25,809 nucleotides of DNA, from contig JAQXNW010000077.1 in the NCBI GenBank assembly GCA_029098205.1, positions 1 through 25,809 on the forward strand. Direction: 5' to 3'. Both the position numbers and the translations under genes were made by a program. Positions 8,103 through 15,202 of this stretch are shown here, piece after piece. This DNA is from Eubacteriales bacterium. Lineage in GTDB: Bacteria; Bacillota; Clostridia; Peptostreptococcales; Anaerovoracaceae. The notes under the pieces were generated by a model, which did no database searches, was not told where the DNA came from, and saw only the letters and a list, made by a program, of their open reading frames with translations. The first letter of the stretch is position 1. Each line of letters opens with the position of its first letter.

Positions 8103-8984
8103 TTATTGATTCTTTCCGTCCTTCCCGAGCTCCTTTTCCAGCGCCTCCCGGATTTCTCCGAACCGGTCGGTCCTCTCTTTCGTTACGGTCGGATAATGCG
8201 GATCCATATCCTTCAGCGTATCAAGAATGATTTCGCTGACAACATACCGCATATACCATTTATGATCCGCCGGTACAACAAACCATGGCGCATGCTTCGT
8301 GGAAGTCTGGTTGACCGCCTCTTCAAACGCATCCTGATACGCATCCCAGTATTTCCGTTCCTCATAGTCCGACGCGGAGAATTTCCAGTTCTTCTCCGGC
8401 TCTTCGATGCGGCTTAAAAATCTCCGTGCCTGTTCGTCTTTGGAGACATGAAGGAAAATCTTTACCGTCCGGACATTATTATGCCAAAGGTATTTCTCGA
8501 AATTCCGGATATCTTCATACCGGTGCTCCATAATTTTATCCGGATCGATTCTTCTTGCGTTCTTCTGCTGCTCCCAAAGCTTCTTCACCCGGTAAATCAG
8601 AACATCTTCATACTGCGAGCGATTGAAAATCGCGATTTCGCCTTTGGCCGGGACTTCCCGCTCAATCCGCCAGAGATAATCGTGCGAAAGATCCTCCGCA
8701 GAAGGAGCCTTAAAGGCCGCTTCATGCACGCCATGGGGAGAAAGACACTGAAGCACCGCGCGGATCGTCCCGTCCTTTCCTGCCGCATCCATGGCCTGGA
8801 ACAAGAAAATCACGCCTTCCCTTTTCTCCGCGTACAGCTTCTGCTGAAGCGCGTCGATTTCCGCATTGTTCCGGTCCAGAAGATACTCCGCCTCCTTCCG
8901 GTCCTTTACAAGCTTCGTTTCATCGGTGGACGCCTTCTTTATATTAAATTTTTCAGATCCGTCAAAACGGTATTCGCTGAACAT
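8103..8984 (-). CDS. Polyphosphate kinase 2 family protein
   Basis: A 293-residue PPK2 protein; these soluble enzymes use polyphosphate to phosphorylate nucleotides (ADP to ATP, and in class III also AMP to ADP). Seen: Walker A region QAMDAAGKDGT at about 63-73, SPHG at 82-85, Walker B region IAIFNRSQYEDVL at 117-129, and the lid segment YRVKKLWEQQ after it. The length and the N-terminal extension before Walker A resemble class III (bifunctional AMP/ADP) enzymes, but class cannot be fixed without alignment. Start ATG with GAGAGGAAGAG upstream and an extended -10 promoter beyond it. It appears monocistronic; no clear terminator precedes the next promoter. Confidence 0.93.
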   Translation of the reverse strand: MFSEYRFDGSEKFNIKKASTDETKLVKDRKEAEYLLDRNNAEIDALQQKLYAEKREGVIFLFQAMDAAGKDGTIRAVLQCLSPHGVHEAAFKAPSAEDLSHDYLWRIEREVPAKGEIAIFNRSQYEDVLIYRVKKLWEQQKNARRIDPDKIMEHRYEDIRNFEKYLWHNNVRTVKIFLHVSKDEQARRFLSRIEEPEKNWKFSASDYEERKYWDAYQDAFEEAVNQTSTKHAPWFVVPADHKWYMRYVVSEIILDTLKDMDPHYPTVTKERTDRFGEIREALEKELGKDGKNQ

Positions 8985-9039
8985 ACTCTTCCTCTCTTTC
9001 TATACGCATTCAGATAATGCAGAATTTTTAACTTTTTTC

Positions 9040-9048
9040 AGTATACCA
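9040..9048 (-). promoter_or_regulatory. Extended -10 promoter of the PPK2 gene
   Basis: Minus strand TGGTATACT (TGn plus TATACT) about 55 bp ahead of the ATG; the -35 region is poor, as expected for extended -10 promoters. A small hairpin GCATT/AATGC follows in the leader. Confidence 0.5.
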
Positions 9049-9143
9049 CTTAACAGCCCGGCGGGAAAGCAGGAAGCCGTCTCTTTCCGGTTCTTCCTTC
9101 CCGTAAGCACAGCCGCTCCGCAGATCCACATAGAGCAAGGCAG

Positions 9144-9178
9144 AAAAATGCCGGCCTCCGCATAAGCGAAAGCCGGCA
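9144..9178 (-). terminator. Intrinsic terminator after the aldehyde dehydrogenase gene
   Basis: Minus strand: TGCCGGC (9178-9172) pairs with GCCGGCA (9155-9149), inner CGC/GCG pairs around TTAT, then TTTTT. It lies about 110 bp after the stop and closes the catabolic cluster. Confidence 0.8.
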
Positions 9179-9272
9179 GATAAAAAGGATATGAACATTT
9201 TCCGAAGGTCGTCTCAACGAATGGGAATCAGCGAAATGCCGGATTCAAGCCCGTTCAAACTTGACCTAATCC

Positions 9273-9291
9273 GATCGAATCTGATTCGATC
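9273..9291. repeat. 19-bp palindrome over a stop codon
   Basis: GATCGAATC-T-GATTCGATC, two perfect 9-bp arms around one base, overlapping the TGA of the aldehyde dehydrogenase gene. No T run follows on either strand, so it is not a standard terminator. Confidence 0.5.
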
Positions 9292-10651
9292 AGTCCGCAA
9301 ACAGCTCTTCCGCGTTCGCAGGCTCTCTGTCCAGTTTATAAACCGCTCTGGAAATATTCAGGCAGTTCTTGTAGTCTACGTTTCCGCAGAGGATATTGTT
9401 GCCCCATGTTCCGCAGCCTTCCGATACAGCCGGGGACAGAGCGTTCGTGCTCGGACCCCATGCATCCGGAGTCGGCTGGTTGATCAGTACGCGGGCTACC
9501 GGAATACGCTCGCAATAGTATTCGATGTGCGCCTGATCATTGGAGAAAATTCCGGCTGTATGACCGATTCCGCCGGAGGACTCCATGTTCTCGATCGCCA
9601 TATCTACCGCGTTTTCGAATGTATCATAGCTCTTGATGGATACGATCGGTCCAAGGATCTCCTGGTTCATCGGATCCGCAGCGCCGATTACATTTACATG
9701 AATCGCAACAACCTTCGTGTCCGCCGGAAGATCGATTCCAGCTGCCTTCATGAAGACATCCGCGTTCGATCCGGTAAGATCGCTCTTCAGCTTGCCCTCT
9801 TCATTGAACCATGCATCGCGCATTTTCTGAATTTCCGCTTCGTCTGTGAAGACCTTGATTCCGCGGCGCTCCAGCGCTTCAAAGAATTCTTTCTCTTCAT
9901 CTTCCGGATACAGCGTCAGATTGTCGCCGTCGCAGAGGATGCCATTATCGGATCCTACCGCTGTAAACATAAGGTCTGCCGCTTCGTCAAGATCGAATCC
10001 TCTGTCTACGATGATCGGCGGGTTTCCAGGTCCTACGCCGTAAGCCGGTTTTCCGGAGGAATAAGCCGCTTTCGTAAGTCCCGAAGAACCGGTTGCGATT
10101 ACAAGATCGCAGGAGGACATAAGCTCCGCAGACTTCGCGATGGTAACATCCTTAACGATCTGCACGAGGTCTGCCGGTGCTCCGTTCTCTACCAGCGCCT
10201 GACGAAGAAGTTCAATGGTCTTCGTGGAAGTTTTCGCTGCTCTCGGAGCCGGGCTGATGATGCAGGCGTCCTTGCATTTAATCGCATGCATAAAGTTGCC
10301 AAGCGGCGTTACCGTCGGGTTTGTCGCAGGCGTAATGCAAGCGATCACACCGGCCGGATGCGCGATCTCCATATATTTCTCTTCTTCGTTTACTTCAATG
10401 ATGCCGACCGACTTCTTATCTCTCAGATAATCCCAGAATGCAGCGGCTGTATCCACGTTCTTCGCGATCTTATCTTCATAATATCCGAGACCGGTCTCTT
10501 CTACCGCCATCTTCGCAAGGGGCTTCGCATTCTTGTAAATAATCTTGGCTCCTTCATAAACCAACTTATCTACCTGTTCCTGCGTGTAATCCTTAATCTG
10601 CTCCATCGCCTTGCGGCCTTTTTCGACCATCTCCTGAATCTCTGTAGCCAT
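9290..10651 (-). CDS. CoA-acylating aldehyde dehydrogenase
   Basis: A 453-residue enzyme of the acylating ALDH group (EutE/PduP, SucD, AdhE N-terminal domain, sulfoacetaldehyde dehydrogenase). It would turn an aldehyde, NAD(P)+ and CoA into an acyl-CoA, or run in reverse. Seen: GVIACITPATNP at 101-112, the glycine-rich ATGSSG at 186-191, YGVGPGNPP near 204-212, and the catalytic cysteine in SDNGILC (C240), which keeps the DN-x-x-x-C pattern of acylating enzymes. The rest of the Cys motif (CDGDN) differs from the CASEQ of AdhE/SucD and from EutE, so an ordinary acetaldehyde substrate is not assured. Start ATG with AAGGAAGAG upstream; an in-frame extension to 10813 lies in the untranslated leader. 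It is last in the cluster with a hydroxyacid dehydrogenase and a TRAP transporter. No microcompartment signal sequence or shell gene is visible. Substrate unknown. Confidence 0.88.
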   Translation of the reverse strand: MATEIQEMVEKGRKAMEQIKDYTQEQVDKLVYEGAKIIYKNAKPLAKMAVEETGLGYYEDKIAKNVDTAAAFWDYLRDKKSVGIIEVNEEEKYMEIAHPAGVIACITPATNPTVTPLGNFMHAIKCKDACIISPAPRAAKTSTKTIELLRQALVENGAPADLVQIVKDVTIAKSAELMSSCDLVIATGSSGLTKAAYSSGKPAYGVGPGNPPIIVDRGFDLDEAADLMFTAVGSDNGILCDGDNLTLYPEDEEKEFFEALERRGIKVFTDEAEIQKMRDAWFNEEGKLKSDLTGSNADVFMKAAGIDLPADTKVVAIHVNVIGAADPMNQEILGPIVSIKSYDTFENAVDMAIENMESSGGIGHTAGIFSNDQAHIEYYCERIPVARVLINQPTPDAWGPSTNALSPAVSEGCGTWGNNILCGNVDYKNCLNISRAVYKLDREPANAEELFAD

Positions 10652-10680
10652 GCTTTCTCTTCCTTTCTTCTGCAGATGCG

Positions 10681-10835
10681 ATGACATATGAAACATCGGC
10701 TGATTCTCCCTGCACCCCCCAGAGAGCGTTTCCTTTCCGATGTCCGATGCTCTGCTTTCTGATTTGACAGTGCTCAGACTCTCACGGATGAACATCCGGA
10801 ATCGTCCTGTCATTGATTACAGTCTTATTTTATAT
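10681..10835 (-). promoter_or_regulatory. Structured leader of the aldehyde dehydrogenase gene, unknown class
   Basis: A 270-bp gap separates this gene from the dehydrogenase upstream. On the minus strand a TATAAA -10-like hexamer (10835-10830) is followed by a leader with several possible helices: ATGACA (10814-10809) with TGTCAT (10686-10681) as a closing stem; CCGGATG with CATCCG (10785-10799); AGAGC (10753-10749) with GCTCT (10727-10723); and ACATCGG (10743-10737) with CCGATGT (10699-10693). It matches no riboswitch consensus that I know. No intrinsic terminator is visible in it. Function unproven. Confidence 0.4.
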
Positions 10836-10921
10836 TTCTTTTTCCGAATTTTCCATGTTTTTAGAGCAATTCAGCCGTTCGATTATCGCATAGCAGGTAT
10901 TCAGATCTGTACGGATCAGGC

Positions 10922-11818
10922 TCAGTCTTCCTTCTTGCCGACATCTACGTTCATTTTATCTTCGAAATACTTCACCATTGCGGTCTGATCCTCGTCGATA
11001 TATCCGTGGTCCTTATCCCAGTCCATGATCCGGAGCGTGACATCCGTCACCGGAAGATCGATTCCGAGGCTGTGCGCGTACTGCTTCGCGTTCAGGATAT
11101 CCTTCCTGTGTACGGCGATCCGGGCGCCCGGTGTATAGTCTTTCCGGATGATCATCGGAACCTTGTTCTCATAGAGAGGGCCGCCGGCGAATCCGCATCG
11201 GGTCGCTTCAAACGTCGTCTTGAGGTCAATGCCCGCTTTCGCGGCAAACGCGTATCCCTCCGCGATCGCGGCAAGGTAGGCGCCGCCGATTGTATTGTTC
11301 ACAAGCTTTGTCGTGTCTCCGGATCCCGGTCCTCCAGTGTATACCGGATTTCCCATGCACTCCAGAATGAATTTGACTTCTTCAAAAGTCTCTTCGTCTC
11401 CGCCGGTCATGATTGCGAGCGTTCCCGCCTTCGCCATCGGGTTTCCGCCGCTGACCGGAGAATCCAGAAGGGAGATTCCCGCTTCCTTCGCCTCTTCATA
11501 GAGCTCCTTGATGATGTTCGGAGCCGCCGAAGAGCAGTCGATGATGATATTTCCCGGCTTTCCGAATTTAATCGCCTGCCGCACGGAATTTTTAATCGTT
11601 TCGTGCGTCGGGAGCATCTGCATGATGACATTGCATGTCTTATAGATTTCATCCGGATTTTCAATCGGGTGGCCGCCGATTTCACCGAACGCCTTCATCT
11701 TCTCCGGTACGATATCGTATCCGTACACCTCGCATCCGGATTTTTTTATGACATTTGAAACCATTGGGAATCCCATAACGCCCATCCCGAAAAATCCGAT
11801 TTTATAATTCTTATTCAT
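10922..11818 (-). CDS. NAD-dependent beta-hydroxyacid dehydrogenase
   Basis: A 298-residue member of the 3-hydroxyisobutyrate / 6-phosphogluconate dehydrogenase-like family, which interconverts a beta-hydroxy acid and its semialdehyde. Seen: Rossmann motif GFFGMGVMGFPM at 8-19; Asp35 at the end of the second strand (GYD), which favours NAD over NADP; substrate motif DSPVSGGNPMAKAG at 119-132; catalytic Lys171 in TKLVNN with the conserved NN pair; HRKD in the C-terminal domain. Family relatives include tartronate-semialdehyde, sulfolactaldehyde, 3-hydroxyisobutyrate and some 4-hydroxybutyrate enzymes, and the sequence alone does not choose among them. GGAGG lies 9 bp before the ATG. It sits between the TRAP transporter and the acylating aldehyde dehydrogenase, so it probably feeds the latter. 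Confidence 0.92.
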   Translation of the reverse strand: MNKNYKIGFFGMGVMGFPMVSNVIKKSGCEVYGYDIVPEKMKAFGEIGGHPIENPDEIYKTCNVIMQMLPTHETIKNSVRQAIKFGKPGNIIIDCSSAAPNIIKELYEEAKEAGISLLDSPVSGGNPMAKAGTLAIMTGGDEETFEEVKFILECMGNPVYTGGPGSGDTTKLVNNTIGGAYLAAIAEGYAFAAKAGIDLKTTFEATRCGFAGGPLYENKVPMIIRKDYTPGARIAVHRKDILNAKQYAHSLGIDLPVTDVTLRIMDWDKDHGYIDEDQTAMVKYFEDKMNVDVGKKED

Positions 11819-11846
11819 TTTGATAAGCCTCCATTTTTAAGCATTC

Positions 11847-11875
11847 CTGCCTGCGCATGATTCGAACGCAGGCAG
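11847..11875 (-). promoter_or_regulatory. Hairpin between dctM and the dehydrogenase gene
   Basis: Perfect 9-bp arms CTGCCTGCG (11847-11855) and CGCAGGCAG (11867-11875), with an 11-nt loop. On the minus strand it is followed by GAATGCTTAAAAATGG, so no proper T run: more likely an mRNA-stability or attenuation element inside the operon than a full terminator. Confidence 0.55.
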
Positions 11876-11931
11876 TGGAAATATAATCCTGTAATATATT
11901 AACGCGTATGGTTTCTTCTGTAAACCTTTCG

Positions 11932-13206
11932 TTAATCGACCAGTCCCGGAAGCCACGTTGTGATCGGCGTGCAGTATGTGATGAGCATCAATACTGTGAT
12001 GGAAAGAACAAGGAATGGAGCCAGGGATTTCAGTGACTTCGACAGACTTGTCTTCGCGATCTGGTTGCTCAGCAGCAGGCAAAGACCGACCGGCGGGGTG
12101 ACCAGACCGATGCAGAGGTTGAAGCTCATGATGATTCCAAACTGCATCGGATTGATGCCGAAAGCGGTAAGAAGCGGCATGATGATCGGCGTCATCATAA
12201 TGATCGCCGCGTTCGCTTCCATCAGCATACCGATGATTAGGAACAGAATATTCAGGAGAAGCAGAATGATCAGCGGGTTTTGGGTCATATTCTGGAAGGT
12301 GCTGAGAACCAGCTGCGGCAGGTAGGAAACAACGATGACGTAGCTGGATGCCTTTGACAGTCCTACCATGATCATGATGACGGCGGTGCTTACGGATGCT
12401 TCGATGAACATCTGCGGGATTTCTTTCCATTTCAGATCACGATAGACGAAAAGTCCGATGATCAGCGCATATGCGACCGCAACGACGGCGGCTTCCGTTG
12501 GCGTAAAGATTCCGCCGAAAATTCCGCCCAGGATGATGACCGGCATTAAGAGCGCCCAGATGCTGTTCAGAAATGTCTTTCCAATCTGTTTTCCGCTCAT
12601 TTTTTCGTGTGCCGGAAGATCGTACTTCTTTCCATAGTGAAGAGAGTAAACGATCAGAACAATGGCCAGGATAACGCCCGGAAACACAGAAGCCAGGAAT
12701 AGCTGCTTCACGGAGATATTCGTGATGGATGCGTAGACGATCAATGTAATGGATGGCGGAATGATCGGTCCCAGAATCGAAGAAATTGCGGAAACAGCCG
12801 AAGCGAAGTGATCCGGATATCCTTCTTTCTTCATCGCGGGGATTGTCATGCCGCCGATCGCGGATGCGGTTGCGACGCCGGATCCGGAGATCGCACCGAA
12901 GAGAGCAGAGGCCAGAACCGTGACAACGGCCAGACTTCCTTTGATTCTTCCGATTAAAGCATTTGCGACGGCAATCAGCTTATCCGTTATACTTCTTGAC
13001 ATAATGTTTCCGGCCAGAATGAAGAACGGAATCGCAAGGAGCGATGCGGAGTTCATTCCGTAGAAAAGCTTTTGCGGAAGAACCAGTAAATTTATCTGGT
13101 CCATGCTGAGGGCTGCCAATGTACCGATGCCAAGCGCCAGATAAATCGGAATGCCTAGAAAAGACAAAACCAGAAGAATCAGAATCAATACAATGCCAAT
13201 GTTCAT
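11932..13206 (-). CDS. dctM: TRAP transporter large permease subunit (DctM family)
   Basis: A 424-residue, very hydrophobic protein with about 11-12 membrane segments, the normal size for DctM. Recognisable: LLAIPFFILAGNIM near 55-68, FGAISGSGVATASAIG near 103-118, PIIPPSITLIVYA near 149-161, FTPTEAAVVA near 230-239, EANAAIIMMTPI near 333-344 and GLVTPPVGLCLL near 372-383. It forms the sodium-driven channel that moves solute delivered by the binding protein. Its ATG overlaps the dctQ stop as ATGA, and AAGGTGAG lies just upstream, so the two are translationally coupled. The dehydrogenase gene follows after 113 bp and a hairpin. Confidence 0.96.
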   Translation of the reverse strand: MNIGIVLILILLVLSFLGIPIYLALGIGTLAALSMDQINLLVLPQKLFYGMNSASLLAIPFFILAGNIMSRSITDKLIAVANALIGRIKGSLAVVTVLASALFGAISGSGVATASAIGGMTIPAMKKEGYPDHFASAVSAISSILGPIIPPSITLIVYASITNISVKQLFLASVFPGVILAIVLIVYSLHYGKKYDLPAHEKMSGKQIGKTFLNSIWALLMPVIILGGIFGGIFTPTEAAVVAVAYALIIGLFVYRDLKWKEIPQMFIEASVSTAVIMIMVGLSKASSYVIVVSYLPQLVLSTFQNMTQNPLIILLLLNILFLIIGMLMEANAAIIMMTPIIMPLLTAFGINPMQFGIIMSFNLCIGLVTPPVGLCLLLSNQIAKTSLSKSLKSLAPFLVLSITVLMLITYCTPITTWLPGLVD

Positions 13207-13718
13207 ACATTCTCACCTTCTTTCGGCTCTATGGCTTCAGAATTGCGGATTTTCTGCACGTTTTTTCCAATCACTTCGATGGAGGACAGTATCATCAGAA
13301 CCGCACCGATCGGGATGGAGGCGTAAGGAATCGCCATTGTGAAGTGAAGCCCAGCGGAGATGTTGTTCACCGTGTACCTGCAGACATCGATGGATGCTTT
13401 CAGGAGATAAAACAGGAAAATGATTCCTAGGATTGTAGAAACTATGGTGAAACCGGCCTTTGTTTTTTCGTGCATCTTGTTCAGAAATACGTCGATTTGG
13501 AGGTGGCTGTTGCTTCGGACAGCGACAGCGGAGGCCAGCATCACATTAAGAATGAACAGATAACGTGTCAGCTCCTCGCTCCATGCGTTCGACTTTGAAA
13601 AAACATACCGCATGATAACCTGGTAGAGCATAATGACGACCATCAAACCAATCGTGACAACCAGGATGAACTTTTCGACTTTTTCCAGGCCGTCTAGAAA
13701 TTTTGAATATCCTTTCAT
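13203..13718 (-). CDS. dctQ: TRAP transporter small permease subunit (DctQ family)
   Basis: A 171-residue membrane protein with four hydrophobic segments (roughly 20-40, 52-70, 92-112, 130-150) and the family-typical YQVIMRYVF and WSEELTRYLFI. It is the small membrane partner of DctM. The ATG at 13718 is preferred: GTGAGGAG lies 11 nt upstream. A GTG 12 bp further upstream overlaps that Shine-Dalgarno and is less likely. It begins 15 bp after the dctP stop and overlaps dctM by 4 bp, giving the order dctP-dctQ-dctM. Confidence 0.94.
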   Translation of the reverse strand: MKGYSKFLDGLEKVEKFILVVTIGLMVVIMLYQVIMRYVFSKSNAWSEELTRYLFILNVMLASAVAVRSNSHLQIDVFLNKMHEKTKAGFTIVSTILGIIFLFYLLKASIDVCRYTVNNISAGLHFTMAIPYASIPIGAVLMILSSIEVIGKNVQKIRNSEAIEPKEGENV

Positions 13719-13733
13719 AATTGATCTCACTCC

Positions 13734-14747
13734 TCACTCTCTTTCCGGATCCATCGCGCGGATTTCTTCCGTCCATTTCTCAAGCTGCGGGAAGTTTTCC
13801 TTTGCGAAATCCTGGAAATAGTCTGCAAATGCAGCATTATCCACGGTGACGATATGCTTGCCTTCCTTGCGAAGACGCTGCTCGGCAGCCTTGTCTTTCT
13901 TGAGCTGCTGCTTTCCTTCTTCCTTTCCGGCGTATTCTGCCGCGTCCTTTACCCATGCCTTTACCTTCTTCGGAAGGTTGTTATAGTAGGTACGATCCAT
14001 AATGAAAAGATTGCAGCTGTACACATGATTGGTTTTAATCCAATAGTCGCAAACCTCGTCAAATCCGTAATTCAGAGAATCAGCCATCGGGTTTTCCTGG
14101 CCGTTTACTGTTCCCTGCTGAAGTGCCGTGTACACATCGGTCATCGCCATAGGGGTCGGGGCCGCTTTCATCCACTGCCACGTTTTCAGATATACGTCAA
14201 GCGCCGGTGCCCTGAGCTTAAACCCCTTGAAATCTTCGATCGTTTTCATTTCCTTCGTTGCGGTAACGATGCGGGGTCCCCGGTATCCGCCGCCAAGAAG
14301 CTTGAACCCGGATTTTTTGCCAATGGTTTCTTTCATCTCTGTGCCAAGATCGCTGTTCCAGACGGTGTTGAAGTGGTCGTATCCGCTGAAAATATACGGC
14401 ATCGCGTCGATGTTTGCCAAATCCGTATACGGAGCTAGGGTTCCGACGGATTCACACATAATATCGGCAACGCCGACCTTCATGCCGTCCAGAATTTCGG
14501 TTGTGCTTCCGAGACTGGCGCCGCCGTATAGATCGACTTCAATTTCACCGCCGGATTCTTTTTCAATTCTTTTTTTGAAAATTTCTGCCATGTCGTAGGC
14601 ATTATCCCCGCTGGTTGAGTTCAGAGCCATCTTCCAGATGTATTTCGGCTGTTTGCCGGAGCTTTTGGTGCTGGATCCGCCGCACGCACTGAGAGGGAGC
14701 AGCGCGAAGCAGGCGATTAGCAAGGCTGCAAGAATTTTTTTCTTCAT
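13734..14747 (-). CDS. dctP: TRAP transporter solute-binding lipoprotein (DctP family)
   Basis: A 337-residue extracytoplasmic binding protein. The N-terminus is a lipoprotein signal: KKK, a hydrophobic core, then lipobox LSAC with Cys22, so it is anchored to the outer face of the membrane, as usual in Gram-positive-type cells. Family marks: YGGASLGS near 74-81, GFKLRAP with Arg179 (the conserved arginine that clamps a substrate carboxylate), and NGQENP at 215-220. The ligand is therefore probably an organic acid; sequence does not say which. First full gene of the operon dctP-dctQ-dctM. Its start is unusual: there is no Shine-Dalgarno at the normal distance, but AAAGGAGG lies beyond a perfect hairpin, and a 13-codon ORF ends in an ATGA overlap with this ATG. 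Confidence 0.95.
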   Translation of the reverse strand: MKKKILAALLIACFALLPLSACGGSSTKSSGKQPKYIWKMALNSTSGDNAYDMAEIFKKRIEKESGGEIEVDLYGGASLGSTTEILDGMKVGVADIMCESVGTLAPYTDLANIDAMPYIFSGYDHFNTVWNSDLGTEMKETIGKKSGFKLLGGGYRGPRIVTATKEMKTIEDFKGFKLRAPALDVYLKTWQWMKAAPTPMAMTDVYTALQQGTVNGQENPMADSLNYGFDEVCDYWIKTNHVYSCNLFIMDRTYYNNLPKKVKAWVKDAAEYAGKEEGKQQLKKDKAAEQRLRKEGKHIVTVDNAAFADYFQDFAKENFPQLEKWTEEIRAMDPERE

Positions 14748-14785
14748 AATATTTCTGTATGAGAAAACCGCGCGCTGTTTCTCAT
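14744..14785 (-). CDS. Possible 13-codon leader peptide overlapping dctP
   Basis: Reads MRNSARFSHTEIL then TGA, which overlaps the dctP ATG as ATGA. AAAGGAGG lies 4 nt before its ATG. Its start codon lies inside the left arm of the dctP leader hairpin, and its last codons cover the right arm, so a translating ribosome would melt the hairpin and could restart at dctP. No family is recognised, and the peptide may not be made. The alternative is that the Shine-Dalgarno serves dctP directly across the folded hairpin. Confidence 0.4.
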   Translation of the reverse strand: MRNSARFSHTEIL

Positions 14786-14797
14786 ACAGCCTCCTTT
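14755..14797 (-). promoter_or_regulatory. Shine-Dalgarno plus perfect hairpin ahead of dctP
   Basis: Minus strand: AAAGGAGG (14797-14790), then at once CTGTATGAGAAA (14789-14778), an 11-nt GC-rich loop, TTTCTCATACAG (14766-14755), then AAATATT and the dctP ATG. The arms are 12 bp and perfect. When folded, the effective distance from GGAGG to the dctP ATG is 7 nt, which is ideal; unfolded it is about 42 nt. No T run follows, so it is not a terminator. Confidence 0.75.
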
Positions 14798-14820
14798 CCT
14801 GTTTGAAATATAATGTTTAG

Positions 14821-15100
14821 TTTTAGATACATAAAAATGCATTCAAGCCAGATTTTACTAGAGGTTAAGTCGATATTGTACTTGCGCAAGAACATTTTGT
14901 ACTCTAGTTTTAATATGAGATGGGGAAAAAGTAAAATATGTTTTTTTTAGGAGAGGATAACTTTGTGTTATGAATTGTTTGAACTTATAGAATGATAGGA
15001 ATATTTTATATTTACGGAAAATTCAAAGATTTATTTTTGAGAAGGATTTGAGGAAGAAAATTCGATATGGAAAAACAACAGAGAGCAGTCCTGTGCATGA
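14821..15100. other. AT-rich region upstream of the TRAP operon
   Basis: About 280 bp with no credible ORF. It must contain the dctP promoter, but I see no strong -35/-10 pair; TAAAAT about 60 bp ahead of the Shine-Dalgarno is the best -10-like site and has no matching -35, which would fit activator control. The palindrome at 14878-14893 is the only clear structure. Confidence 0.4.
14878..14893. promoter_or_regulatory. Candidate operator upstream of dctP
   Basis: GTACTTGCGCAAGAAC: a 16-bp near-perfect palindrome with the perfect 10-bp core CTTGCGCAAG. On the minus strand it is bracketed by direct repeats AGTACAAAAT and AGTACAATAT whose starts are 21 bp apart, about two helical turns. The CpG-centred symmetry resembles LacI-type operators, but no regulator gene is nearby, so this is only a candidate. 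Confidence 0.5.
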
Positions 15101-15140
15101 AATAAAAAAGAAATAAAAAAGGGGGAGGCTGAGCCTCCCC
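15101..15140 (-). terminator. Intrinsic terminator of nadE
   Basis: Minus strand GGGGAGGC-TCA-GCCTCCCC (perfect 8-bp stem, 15140-15122), then C and TTTTTTATTTCTTTTTTATT. A strong terminator about 60 bp after the nadE stop that insulates the TRAP operon. Confidence 0.93.
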
Positions 15141-15202
15141 ACTGCATTCCAATAGATGAAAATGGATGGGTTTATTCGGGTATATTCTAAGTTAATTCAG
15201 GT

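Noticed and set aside
9191..10684. 497-codon plus-strand frame opposite the aldehyde dehydrogenase
   Set aside because: Antisense shadow that runs across the opposite gene and its 3' region, with no recognisable domain.
11847..11875. Intrinsic terminator after dctM
   Set aside because: The hairpin is good but no T run follows on the minus strand; listed as an operon-internal hairpin instead.
14821..14880. Sigma-54 promoter (TGGC...TGC) ahead of dctP
   Set aside because: TGGCTTGAATGCA has the GG and GC elements only 7 bp apart instead of 10, so it does not fit a -24/-12 site.
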